From Seriola aureovittata (taxonomy: Eukaryota > Chordata > Actinopteri > Carangiformes > Carangidae), in assembly GCF_021018895.1 (NCBI RefSeq), contig NC_079380.1, positions 4,998,236 to 5,062,235 on the forward strand: a stretch of 64,000 nt of DNA. Direction: 5' to 3'. A program made the position numbers and the translations under genes. Positions 1 to 12,390 of the stretch are shown piece by piece; within the stretch, counting starts at the first letter, position 1; each line of letters starts with the position of its first letter. Under the pieces are notes generated by a model that saw only the letters and a program-made list of their open reading frames with translations, ran no database searches and was not told the DNA's origin.

Positions 1-99
1 GTAAACTGTGTGAATAAACGTGAATAGCTACTGTCTATGTGGACCTGCCGCAGTTTCCAGAACTGTAGCGACTCAGGGTGGTTAGCTGACTCTGGATAT

Positions 100-180
100 G
101 TCATAGTCAACAACTCCTCCAACCGAAACAACCATATCGGTCGTTTTTTTCAACCCTCTGATACGACCCATAGACAGGAA
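100..180 (-). repeat. CCTAACCAA-type repeat, end fragment, minus orientation
   Basis: The reverse complement holds ATGGGTCGTATCAGAGGGTT, AACGACC and ATGGTTGTTTCGGTTGGAGG, the same 3' end as in the copy at 13960-14640 (compare 14550-14610). The body beyond it is not recognisable. Confidence 0.7.
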
Positions 181-3100
181 ACAACAGTGCAGCTCACTTG
201 TTGAATCACTGTTTCTGGACCCAAGTCAGAGATAAACACGTTTTGTGCTATTTCAAAAAAACCCATCTCATAGTCACAAATCACCTTGGCTGTGTTTGAC
301 GTTAATCAGTGAAGCAGTTTAATTACCTTTTGGAAGTGTACGGGCTCAAACAGAGCCTGCTCTCTGTCTAATCATAAAGCTAAAAAACTGCTTCTCTGCT
401 CTCTTGCTTGTAGAAATTCCTTTGAAAATCCTATCTTGGCTTAATCATCAGGCTCGGCCGTTGTTCCACTAATGACTAGCACAGTGTGTGTTTGACGCAC
501 CGGCACCAGATCGGCAGCAGCCGACTGCACACGGAGCCCCGATGCCAGCGGTACTGACAGCAAATTCTAAGTAGGACACCAGAGCTGTAAGAACAAGCTT
601 TTTTTTCTCTCTTGGTTTAACTTCTACTGGCTCAAAGCAGGGATGAAGTGAGGGCAAGCAATGAATCACAATCTACACTTTGTCCTTCACCTGATTTCTC
701 ACCGCCACCAAGGCTCAGGTGATTTAAACCTGTTGAACACACACATCCTCACTTCTGTGTGTGCGGTATGGTTCTTTTGGAAGTGCACATTATGGAAGAC
801 ACATTATTTTTTTTAAAACAATAGAAGAATAATGAAAAATAAATACAGGGATGATGTTTCCACTGCAGATCCCCAGTGCGGTTTCTACAATGGATTTTAA
901 AGGGCTGGTTTACTTAAATTACAAATAAAAAATGTGGTCTTCCTCTGGTGGTGTCCAGCGCTGCAGGTAGTTTAGCTTATATTTGCCCGGATTTTTCTGC
1001 TTCCACTTCAATGCAATGTAGGTGAGTGAGGAAAAAAAAGTTTCCTGTAATTCAGGATAATTCCCGACTTCACTGTCAACAGCTTTCCTCGCACAACAGA
1101 TATTTCTGTTTCTTAAAGCCCCTATACAGTGTGATAGCAGCGATCTCACAGATGTACTGCATGTAACTAACTCTCTTTTTGAGATGGGTCTACAACCTGT
1201 CATACAGTAATTCTCAGTTTTCAGAGCACCTGTCAGATTGTGTGCTGAATCATAGTGGTACAATGTAAAGATTACATACAACAATATGTATAAATACATG
1301 GTATCAGAGACATGTCACCTACCCACATCATCCATGTGTGAGCTGATCTGACTCTGATGTTTTGAAAATGCAGATTATAACAAGTTTTGGCATTAAAATT
1401 GCGCTGTGGTGTTTACAGTATGGTTATATATTCGGGTGACTGGGGCTGTGTATTTAGTGCCATTTTGTGTCGTGTTCTGAAGCAGACATGATTACATTGT
1501 GGGACTGTCTTTGGTCTCCAAAGCTCGAAATCCAACACGATATCCTATCCGATAGTCCTGTCTGTGGTTTAGGCAACAAAAAAGACTTTGGTAAAGTTTT
1601 AGGGAAGAGTCACTGTATGTGACAACTTGGGATGATGTTTTGTCAACATCAGCTGACAGAGGACCAACGCTTAAGATTCACAACCAAAGTTTCTCACGAG
1701 TGTGAACTTTGAACTGCGACTATCCCAAAAGACAGTATATGGGACCATTAAGTAGGAAGTAGCTCAAATGAATTGTCCAAAACATAATTTATTCAACAGC
1801 AAAAATAGACTATCACTATGACTATGTTGTTTTATTCACAATCAAAACATTCTCAAATTAACTCACTTTTCCCATATGTATTGTAAAATTTGTAAAATTC
1901 TTACTAATGAATCTTGGATATTATTTGTTACGTGGAACTCCTGTGAGAAAAATGTACTTGACATCAGGCGAGAGAAAACATGGCTCAAATATTTCTGGGT
2001 TTTGGGACTAAATCTGTCCTGTTGTATTGCACCCTTGGCTGTTTTCTTGTCTAGTTTTTTTCTTGTCTGTCTGAGGATATTGGCTCTCCTTGTAGCGCAG
2101 CTGAGAAGCAATTTTTGGATATTTGAAAGCCAGAAATCTCAGTAGCTGGTGAGGTAATCATGGAATATCTGGCACTAATCAACAGCTCTACCTGCTGCAT
2201 GTGGCTATATTATAGTAATTTTGTCAAATGAGGTGAAAAATTACTTTTCCCCTACATGATAAGGCTTTTGTGTCTCATCTGTGAGAGCAGTTATATGTTA
2301 CAGAACGAACGGGCAGGTCTGGTGAATGTGCACGTACAAAAGAAAGCAGCTTTATCGTCCCTGTCCACATTTGCTCCTTCTATGGCTGAAAGCTCAGTCA
2401 GTTGGCAGCTGTCCCTTTATGCCTCTGACATAATCATCCCCGGCAGAATTTGAGGCCTCAATCAAAAGAGCCGCATGCGCGATATGCGCCATCGGAGGAG
2501 CACTATACGAGACAGATCTACATGAAACACCTGGGGACAGTCATTACAGCCCTGCAGCTTATCAGACTCTGAATCCAAAAAATACCCCCCAGAGGAGCGA
2601 GTGGTCCCGCTCAAGGCTCCGCTGAGGCTGCAGGTTCCTGGAAGATGGAAGACAGAGATGACTGATGCCTTCTGGATGTTTGCTGTAGTAAGATGTTGAA
2701 GATTGGGTGTCCACTTTGTTCAGTTGTGTCTATAATTGAGTCTTAAAAGTGAAACAGATCTGCCCGTGTAGTAAGAGCATTTAAACCAAAGAGAATTAAC
2801 TTGCAGTGAGAATCACCAGCAGCTGTCAACGCCCCGAGGTGAAGAGTGTTGACAGAATATTCATTATAAACCCAGATCAGGAAAACACACTCGACAACAG
2901 CGTTATCAGCTGTTATTACCAGCTCACTGTAACAGTCCAAGTTATTTTTTATTGGAAACATATTGAAATCATCTCGCTGCCCTGGCAGATTTCTTAACAT
3001 AAAACTTCAAGGGCATCATCACAGACAAAAATATCTCAATAAATAGATTCTGATGCCTCTCTGAAGTCTAGTGCCGCAATCTTCAAATTTTCATTTTAAT

Positions 3101-4113
3101 CAAAATTAATATTTCTTGCTATGTATCTCACTTTAAAATCAAGACAAGAGATTTGGATGTTTTAATAACTAAAACACTGTCTGTCAATTACAGTCATTCC
3201 AGCACCTGCTGTGGTCCTGACAGTTACTTATAGTGTTATTAGTGCTGGAAAAAAATTAACACACTAATGTTCTCTACTGATACGTTTGAGTTTGATACGA
3301 ATTAGGTTTATTCTGCCTGCAGGAAGTAGCCATATCCTGCTTTTCAAAATCTAACACTAACAAAAGCTTTTACTTTCTCCCACCTACTCAGCTTTTATAT
3401 GTTACCAAACTGACTGCAAGCCACATAAATGAAAGCATCACAACATTAAATGGTGGTTGAAAAAAACGAATTTGAGTGCTGTGTCTATCAGTCGAGCTTT
3501 GAGCAGTTCAGGTGGTGGCTGGCTGACTGACACGTTTTACCTCATGGCTTGTCAAAGCTGTATGCGCTCGCTGCTGAAACCGCTCAGTACCGCTAACCTG
3601 TTCAAACCCATATACTTGACTTGACTCGACTGACGCTGCTATCTGCTGTCCTACATACTCACTGCCCTCCAGTCTTCCTTTACATGCTGTACAGCAGCCT
3701 GGAAGCCAGAGAATGCCGAAGAGGCTTCTTGGGGGTTTCAGGGCGCACCAGATTGGTTCATCTACCAAAGCAAGAGTAGACTCAGTGCTTTTTAGCCTTT
3801 TAGCCTGTGGACACTATTCCTTCTCCCTGTAGACTTTGGAGAGACTCTCTGTTGCAGTTTGGTTAAACAACATGTAGAGTGTAATAGTTTTAAGAATTGT
3901 TTTGCATTTTATTGTCTCCAGGTTATTTCTTACTCAAATTAAGTGAAACACTTCTTGATATCATAATTTATCAGCTTTATGTAGCCTGCTGCTTAAAATT
4001 GTGGGATTATAATGAAGCATATTCTTTTATTTCCACTTGATACTGACATATGGTACTGTTTCTTGCACTCTTTTGGGCTAAAACATTTAATACTCAAAAT
4101 ACTCAATACATAT
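181..4113. other. no gene recognised
   Basis: AT-rich DNA without a supported exon. The longest frame (919-1299, minus, 126 codons) has no domain, no coding composition and no splice context. No repeat with clear ends was seen. Confidence 0.6.
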
Positions 4114-4487
4114 AAAGGAGCGATTTGTAATTTTTGTTATCGCTAAGTATCCAATGTTAGCATTAGCAGGTGTTTATTCACCAGTCTAGAAACATGAGTT
4201 CAGCATTCCAGTGGTGGAAAGCAACCCTGTTGTTTTGCTTCTATTTCCATCTCTTCTTTTCTACTGCTGAAGTTAACCAGCTAGCTCCAGTCTGGCCGGC
4301 CCGTCACTATTGTCACTTTCCGATACTGAGTCACTGTAGCATCGTCTTCCCTGAGGAAGTAGCACTGCTCGAGGACGTATTATAACCTCTAAAAATGGCT
4401 GAAGCTACCAGCAAGATGAGTAAGTAAACAGCTGTTAATGCTAATGTTGGCTATGTAGCAATAGCAAAACTCACAAACTGCTCTTTT
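4114..4487. mobile_element. MITE with 55-bp inverted ends
   Basis: 4114-4168 (AAAGGAGCGATTTGTAATTT..., ending ATGTTAGCATTAGCA) and 4433-4487 are imperfect reverse complements over about 55 bp (roughly 75-80 % by eye). The 264-bp core has no transposase. The ends start AAAGGAGC, a form I know from non-autonomous teleost DNA elements. Confidence 0.75.
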
Positions 4488-4798
4488 ACAGGTCCAGACC
4501 TGGTATATACAAAGGGAAAATAACACTCAAACCTCCCAGCGCTTGTGGTGATAAAGTTGTTCGACAGACAGCAGAAGGAAGTTGGTTTTTCCACCTGACT
4601 GTCACCTGAAAGAGTGTGTATCCTGATAAAGACTGAGGTTAGGCTGAGTAACAGCGGTAGGGTTAAGTACAAATAAGGTGGTTCCTTCTAGTCTGAAATC
4701 AGAGCCGGGAAACACGGTCTGACTTTCAATTAACATTCCCGTGCCCTCCCCATCACTCCACATTTGCATCACGGTGCTCACCTCGCCAGAGATGGTCT

Positions 4799-4819
4799 CA
4801 CACACACACACACACACAC
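4799..4819. repeat. (CA)10 microsatellite
   Basis: A perfect 21-bp run. Confidence 0.93.
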
Positions 4820-5279
4820 TTGTTTACGAGGAAGGAAATGGGAAACTGGAGTGTGACTTGACTTTGGGGAGGACATCCTGTTAGGGAAATGATCAACCTA
4901 CCACATCAGCTATCACTCCAAAAACACTCCCCCTCCTCCCCTGCCTCATGAGGCCCAGGGCATAGCAGATGTCACAGCTCACAGAGAGAGGGAGTTCACA
5001 CAGGGGTTAAAATTATGAGAAGGACTCAGAGCGGGGACACATATGTTACTGGAAGTACAGTCTGAGATTCTACGACAGTTTTACCTTTAGTTTTGGGTCA
5101 CAAGTCTCCATTGTATATCTTCTCTGTGCTTGTTTCATTTCACAACAGCTGCAACAAATGATTATTTTTACTTTCAATTAAACAATTATTTTTCCAAATT
5201 ATTGATTTAAAATGTCAGAAAGACTAAAATTTAATTTAACTCAATTCAAATAAGTCTGTTAGATATGTTGTGTCCAACA

Positions 5280-5665
5280 TGAACATTTTGAAGGTGGTGA
5301 AGGGATTAATCGGAGTGTTTGCCCCGCCCTAATGTGTTTCACCTGTGTTCAGTCACCCTTGCCTCCCTTGTGGCTATTTAGTCTCTGTGCTCCCCCTTTG
5401 TCTGTGTCGGTTCATCTGTAATTGTCCTCAGTTTTACCTGCTGTTATTCTCCCCTCTGGTATCTGTTTAAGTTCCTTGTGTTACCTCGTGCTTCAGCTTT
5501 CTGCTATTGTCCCCTGTGTTACCTGTTTAACTCCCCTGTGTTACTTCATGCTTCAGCTTGCTGTTCACGTTCCTTGTGTTACCTTGTGAGTAAATCATTT
5601 TCTTTCCACCTACTCCCTTGTGTTCGGGCATGCATTTGGGTCCAGCCTTACCCCTACCATGACAT
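5280..5665 (+). repeat. TGTCA...TGACA-type interspersed repeat, copy 1
   Basis: TTTGCCCCGCCCTAATGTGT then TTCACCTGTGTTCAGTCACC match the reverse complement of 41960-42050. The 3' part GTTCGGGCATGCATTTGGGT and the end CCTACCATGACA are typical of this family. Three near repeats of a unit around ACCTCGTGCTTCAGCTT (5485-5585) lie inside. Confidence 0.65.
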
Positions 5666-7836
5666 CCACATGGGATTCAGAAGCCTACATATCTAATTAG
5701 GGAATGTCTTCATGTTTTCAGTGGATAGTGGCCCAAAAAAAAAGGTTACGTGGGTAACCAGAATCATTAGCAATCATCCTGTGGGGACTATGAATTTCCA
5801 TACCAAATTACATGACAATGCATTGGACAAACTGACCTGCCTAGAAACTGACTTTGACCTCCTTGTCAGTTCAGTATCAGTGTCAGTTACCGATCACTGA
5901 TGGCTTGATCAGCAAATGTTCTTCCTGAATGAACATCGGCAATTTGCATCTAATTCAGCCATTCACAGACGGCAAAGTGTTTCAACGCATGGGGACGCTC
6001 AGTGTAAATGACCATTCAGCATCTTCCCCAAGGAACTGGGTGTTGGTGGACAATCCGCCCCACCTCGTGAGCCTCTACCTATACACAGGCTTGACATTGA
6101 GATTATCAAACATTCCAACTTTTGAACTACTGTACATTTTCATTTTCTTTATTTCATGACAATACTCACACACAGAAAGAAACACTCCCCTTGTTATAAT
6201 ACACAACATATACAAATAATAAAAATCCCCGCATTTTGTCCCAGCTCACCAGTGATGTTTTATAACTCTACACAATTTGAATTTGGGGGCACTATCACCA
6301 CTTCTGCATGTGTGTCTTTAAAGTGTTGCTTAAAAAAAGTTATCATTAGGGGATCTGGCACCAGTCTTTTGTCAGATCTTAGATCTAAGACTCAAAAGAA
6401 ATGTCTATGTAGATACAAAGTGAAAAATGAAATTGTCATGTGTTTCATTTCATTGCTGCAGACATACAGATAATTACAAAAACTCCTTTGTCAGAGCCCT
6501 GCGAGGCATTAAAGGTAGTAATTACCAAACTGACTGAAAACAACTGGATAACCTGATTGTTTATTGATTCTGTATGTTCTGCCGTGAACAGATTTAGCAT
6601 CGCCAGGGGTAGAACTGGAATGGGCTAGCAGTGTGCCGGGGCATTCTGTAAACACAAACACAGTTGTTCGAAAATTATGTTTGTTGTGTGTCTAAGTCAC
6701 ACTAAAGCCAAATAAATCCCTTGAAGAAAAAAAAATACTTGTGTTGCCCAATAAAATGATCCCTCGCTCTCATATAATGAGCTGTGTTTTCCCTCCAAAT
6801 AAAGGTGCAACTTACTCCAGTATCAGCAGGACTTTGATGTGATGGCAGGGTCATAATTTCAAAAGAACTTTCTTTTTTTTTTTGTAGTTTTTAGAAGATG
6901 AAACGTAAGCCGGCTATTTATGCTCCATTATTTAATGGTGCATGAGACGGGTCTAGAAGAAATAACATTTGTCTTGGCTGCAGCAGTTTCTTAGTATCTG
7001 CTATTGATCTAAATCCTCATTCCAGCCTTTGGAGAAGATCGGTGTCCCTGTTTACTTACCAAACAGGCAGGCTTTGTTTAAAAATCAGATTGATCACTTG
7101 GATTTTTTTTTCTGCTCCAAACAGAAGAGAGCTTGTGAATTTTAAACACAGAGAGAAGACGAGTAGCTCAGCAATATTTGCCCCTTTTTTTCCCCCTGAC
7201 CTAAACAGGAGCCAGTGACGCAGATTGATTTTGTTTTGTTGTGAGTCTGCGTGATAAGCAGAGGGAAAATAATGAGCATTGTCTCATTAATGGACAGAGA
7301 ATGTATTATGGGTCATACATTCCAAATGAATTATGCATAAGGAATAAACAGCCTCAGTGGCAGCTGGCTACATATCATCAGAGAGGCCAAATCATTTCGT
7401 AGCGAATGTTTGATCGTGTCTAAGGCACCTGAATGATACTTAGGGACACTTCATTGATAGCACCGCACTGGAAATGCATCACAGCAAAGTGGGAAGGTAG
7501 GGGTTGTTTGGCTTATAGGGGAGTGTAAAAGCCTCCCTGTAATGAGCAAACGTTTTGTTAGTACAATATAACAATGAGAGCTGTACTCTCAGAAAACAGC
7601 TGGAGATTACATTTTAAGACTTCAATCCATTACTCAACTCTTTTCTTCTTCCCTCCCTTTAATAAAACCTCTGTATTGTCATTCATGGCAGGGCCTCGCC
7701 TTTAAAAGAGGTTTTTGTTGTAATGATGAATTTCAGTCAAAAAGAGATAAGCAGATTTTATACCTTTGCTTAGTATTTCTGTGACTTAAGCTCTTGCCTT
7801 TGTGACATCTGTCCATCCGACGTTGCATTGTCCTAT

Positions 7837-7840
<4 letters not shown>
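5666..7840. other. no gene recognised; possible conserved non-coding stretch at 7130-7480
   Basis: No exon candidate. 7130-7480 is free of simple repeats and rich in ATTA/TAAT homeodomain-type cores (CTCATTAATGGAC, GAATTATGCATAAGG). That composition is often seen in conserved enhancers, but conservation cannot be judged here. Confidence 0.35.

Positions 7841-7871
<31 letters not shown>
7841..7871. repeat. (GT)15 microsatellite
   Basis: A perfect 31-bp run. Confidence 0.96.
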
Positions 7872-7872
<1 letters not shown>

Positions 7873-9190
7873 ACTGTCTGTCAATTATTTTGTCCATAGT
7901 AATGCTCGCACTTTCTTCTGTGTGTGATTTGCCATTGATCTCCACAACAAGTGCACAGGGAGGAGTACTAGAGGCGCCTGGAGGGTATGTTTATTATGTC
8001 CCTGCATACAAATGTGTTGAATTGAAAAGTCACACACTTAAAGTTTTAAGCCTTTCAGTTGCTGAGGCTTAGGTGTGAAATTTGTCTTAAGGGTGGCGCC
8101 TGAAGGAAGAACACAGTGATGAAAATCAAAATGGTTCATCCTTTAGGGAGCATGAATATGAATATTCAGTAAACTTCCATGCAGTATGTCTGTTAGATTG
8201 TGATATACCTTATGTGTAAAACTGACATTTTGGTAGAAGAGGAAAAAAGGTAGCTTTAAGATACCTTAAGTCAAGAAGAAGCTATGACATTAAGGTGGCG
8301 TAGATAAAATGTTACATATACATAGCATTATATATAATATATTATATACAAAATGAATATCCACGCTGCCTATCAAGACAATCTGACCTATAGTTGTTGG
8401 TTTATTTGTGTCTGGAACTGAAGCCTGAAGTGGGAGGGTTAGGGAAATATAAGGTTTTCAAACTATCATAGCATCTTAGCAGCTGGTCCCTTTCCCATAA
8501 AACATGCAAGGCACAAAAATAGTTGAATAATGATTATGTCTTAGAATTTAAAAAATCAAGACTGTGTCTACATTGTAACTTGAACGTCCTAATGAAATTT
8601 TATTCAGATATTCAATCCCCAGGGGATCAGTCATTTACTTTAGTCTCACCACAAGGTCACAATTTCTGTTTGTGTGGCACTAAAAGTAATCATTTAGAAA
8701 TTTGCTGATGATAATCATTATCTTCAGAGGATGAACCCAAATAATTTGTCAAGTCTGTATGTAAGATCCCAATAAAATATACAGCTTGGATCACCATCAC
8801 ATTGCCTGATTGTAAAATTGTGCTCCCCAAAGGATGAGCCTTTCTGATTTAGGTAACAACTTGTAACTGTCATGTAGCCCCACCAATACTGTGACATTTA
8901 CAAGTACATCGCTAAATGATATTCAGTAAAGTAAGTTGATTACATTGAATATGAGTACACTATTTCTGTATTCATAATATAATGTTTCCTGTGAAACCAA
9001 AAAAGAACTGAAATGCTCATCTCTATCACACTTACATGATCACCAGGGGATAAACCCTTTTGCTTTTAACTAATATTGATCTGTTCTCCTTTTCCAGTTC
9101 ACCCTCACCATTTTTTAATCCATTCAACAATTCTGTTTTCTAGTGTTTATTTTCCACATCATCTACAGGGGGTGACAGGCTAGATACTGA

Positions 9191-9226
<36 letters not shown>
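9191..9226. repeat. (TGT)12 trinucleotide repeat
   Basis: A perfect 36-bp run. Confidence 0.95.
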
Positions 9227-10324
9227 AGTTGTAGAGACTGATGTTTTGTTTACTCATAACAATCTCAATGTATCCAAAACTGTTGCGTTTAAATTGAGGA
9301 CACAAATCTTATGGGGATTTTTTTAAATAAAATGTTTGTTCCTGCCTGGATGACCATTAAAAAATAAAATAAAATTACAATTATTAATCTCTTAAATGGG
9401 GATGACAGCACTGAAGTAAATATGTAATGTATGTAAAGCCACATTGGCATGGAGAACATTTAAAGGACAACAGTGAAACGAATGAGGAATCATTGAAATC
9501 ATTGCTATTTAGGAGAATTTAAAATAGTCAAAACCAAACAGATATTATCTTTAAACATCTTTTAAATAGGACACAGGTAGCAACAAAAGCTACAACTGTT
9601 ATCTTTTGTCACTGTAACTCTACATAATGTCAGCTACATCCTAGATTTCCCACTAAAGCAGAATAAACGAACCCAAAATCTTTGCACTGCAGAAAACTGA
9701 AACACTGTAGTAGAGAATAGCTGTGGTACAAACATATTCACACCAGCTGTAACTTAGATTGGGAGGCATAATCTTGTCATCCCTGCAGAATTATAAAGCT
9801 GTCATCCTCTGATAATTTGCAGACGAAACAGTCGCCAAGTGTGTTGGTGCAGAGACTGAGTTTCAGAGAGAAGTTCAATCTTCAGATGGGCAGGGGGAGC
9901 GATGCTCATCTGTGCTGGCAACACTTCCTGGACCAGACAGCTATAGTCCATCAAGACAAAAAGTTTGATCTGTCAGATCAGGATAAACCCCTTGAGATGT
10001 ATCATCAAACCCTCATCAAAGAAATGGAAAGCAGAACAGTACAAGAGTTACAACGTTAGACTAAACCCAAACAAAAAGAGAATAGAAAGGTCCATCTAGG
10101 AATAAAGAACATAAAAGAACAGTGATGGCATTACTGCAAAAAACAGATAAAAAAAACTCTTCCAATCAGAAGGAGCCGAAAAACAAAAGCTTTTTATATA
10201 CAAAGGGAGCTATAAAGTGCATTTCATGTATAAGGAACAAAAAATGTTAATGCATTTAAAACTGAATGGTGCCAGTGAAATTGAGGGAGCCATCCAAGTC
10301 TGTGTAACTCTGTGCAATGCTGTT

Positions 10325-10344
10325 AAAAAAAAAAAAAAAAAAAA
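10325..10344. repeat. A20 homopolymer
   Basis: Twenty consecutive A. The 200 bp before it show no SINE or processed-transcript body. Confidence 0.92.
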
Positions 10345-11699
10345 CAACCTAGTATAAATCTACCGAGTCCATCAAATCCTGTTTACAAGACATTTGAAGG
10401 ACAGAGATAAGGGATTTACACTTTCTTGCCGAAGGAGGGAAAAAGTAATGCTTCGATACAGGTGCATTTAAAAGCGCTGAAAGTGCAACAAGACAAAACG
10501 TACAGGTTCGATCATGGACTACAGCCCGTGAGAATTCACTGGAGATTCACATGTGCAGTTCATGGATGGAGACTTGTCAATACTCATGAGAAAACTACAG
10601 TAGCTCATATCCAAGATGCTCCACAGCTGTATATACAGTACATATAAAGATGTGTGTGTACATAATTGTACATGTGCGGAAGTGTATCGCAGTTGTGCAC
10701 ATGTCAATGTAAACACGTCATCCTCCTGTCTCCTGCTGACTGCTTTTTGATTTTTTTTTTTTTTTCTCCTCTTGCCGATGCCCGGAGATTGAGCTCTGAT
10801 TGCCTGTCCCCTGCTGTCCTGCAGCATGGGAGTGATCTGCAGGCGTGAGGACAGCAGGCCATTATTCAGTCTTTAGATGTGCTGCTTCTTATCAGCGCGC
10901 AGGGTTGACTGAGGCAGCTGCTCTTGTCAACACGCCAGCACCCGAGTGTCCTCTGGGGAGGGGAGCAGGATTTGACGGGGCCGCTCAACAGACTCCTCCA
11001 GGAAGAAAAAAAAAAAAAAGAAAGGAATAAATACTGTGGTGGAAACACAAGGTACTGACAGGTTGATGACTAAAATATTTTGTATACAATATAGGAGATA
11101 AACCGTATCACCAAAAGTCAGAAGGACGTGTTCACAACATCTGGTTACACATTCTTCATTCTACCTGAATCCCAACAGGGATATAAGCAATGTGATCAAA
11201 GGCACATAATGGTGCTACACAATATCCTCCAGACTGCAAGTGTTGTGTTCTAACCCCACCCCCATCCCCCCACGCCTTACTCTGCACAACATCATCACCC
11301 ATCTCTCACTCTCCGCGGGGGCCGATGTCAGTGGAGAGGGTGTGGAGGAGGTGTTTGACAGATGACAGCTGCAGAATGAGGGTGACAGTCTTTGGTCACT
11401 TTAAATAGAGAGAAGATGACTATCTAAAATGAAAACGCTTCCCGCCATGTGTCCCCCCTTTCTGTTGATGGATTAAAAGATATCGGCTGCGATCTCGAAG
11501 GGTGAATTTACTCTTAGTGATGAAGTCATTGTGTTGTAATGTCCTTTCGTCGCTTCATAGTTTAAAAACAACAGGGACGATCAAATAAGTTCTGATCCTG
11601 ATGTCCGATACTGAATGTGCCCCACCTCAGGACGTGCCAGCTCAAAAAAGGCGGGGTATGGAAACCTGCATTCACCACCAGAAACTATCAGATGCTGGA

Positions 11700-12390
11700 A
11701 CATCCCTCAGTGGGGTTAGACAGTATGGAAACATCATGTCTTCCACAAAATTCTTACACTGGCTACTCGAGGTTGTTTGTACAAGCAGCTTATTACGACC
11801 TATTATGTTTTGTTAAGTGACATCTAGTGTCTAGCATCTAGCTAATGCCCCAGAACAACACATTTAAATTGAAGTGGTAACGCCGTTGCCGTGGCCACAG
11901 CTGTTATAACGCAACAAAAGTGACTTAATGCAGTTGAAGGGACGGCTACAGCATGACGTAGATTCTATCCGTGCGTCATTGTGTCATGCCGTAGCCGTCC
12001 CTTCAACGGTCGCTGCTTTAAGTCCCTAAAGTCTGCGGAGGGAGGATGTCATGGTGGACATCAGACTTTCAAACTGATAGTCAACATTGTGTCCTTAAAG
12101 CATGACCAAACCATGACGAATTTCCTCTAACCTTCACGAAGTACATATTTTAACCCAAACCACAATCTTTCCCTAAACCTGACCAAGATGTTTTTGTGCC
12201 TAAACTTAACCAAACATTTACCACATATCACAACATAAAAGGGTTCATTATTTTTCAGCTGTGATTTTTTATATTTTTTATCTGCTGCTGGTAGAGGGGC
12301 TGGTTCAGGAAACACTTCTATGGATCATGTCAGAGAGTAGGGACAAACAACATACATGATCAAGGACTTGTTGGTCTACTGATATCACCA
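11700..12390 (+). repeat. CCTAACCAA-type interspersed repeat, copy 2
   Basis: Shares with the copy at 13960-14640, in order: the GTACAGCAGGTTATTA-like block (11777-11800), TGTTTTGTTAAGTGACATCT, TTTTAACCCAAACCACAATC, TTTCCCTAAACCTGACCAAG, and the 3' block CAGGAAACACTTCTATGGAT with GATCATGTCAGAGAGTAGGG. A 25-bp hairpin (11933-12007) is present here but not in the other copy. No coding region. In fish this repeat is common; I cannot assign its class. Confidence 0.72.
11933..12007. repeat. 25-bp inverted repeat (hairpin)
   Basis: Arm GTTGAAGGGACGGCTACAGC plus ATGAC (11933-11957) pairs with 11983-12007 at 24 of 25 positions around a 25-nt loop. The flanks also pair in part (ACTTAA near 11921 with TTTAAGT near 12020). 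It looks like a small foldback element inserted in the repeat around it. Confidence 0.85.

Larger units (their letters stand above)
7872..11699. other. no gene recognised
   Basis: Includes the TGT repeat and A20. The open frames at 9817-10059 and 10426-10647 lack domain or splice support. 8320-8350 is an AT-rich patch. Confidence 0.6.

Noticed and set aside
919..1299. 126-codon minus-strand frame
   Set aside because: No recognisable domain; starts and ends without splice or poly(A) context.
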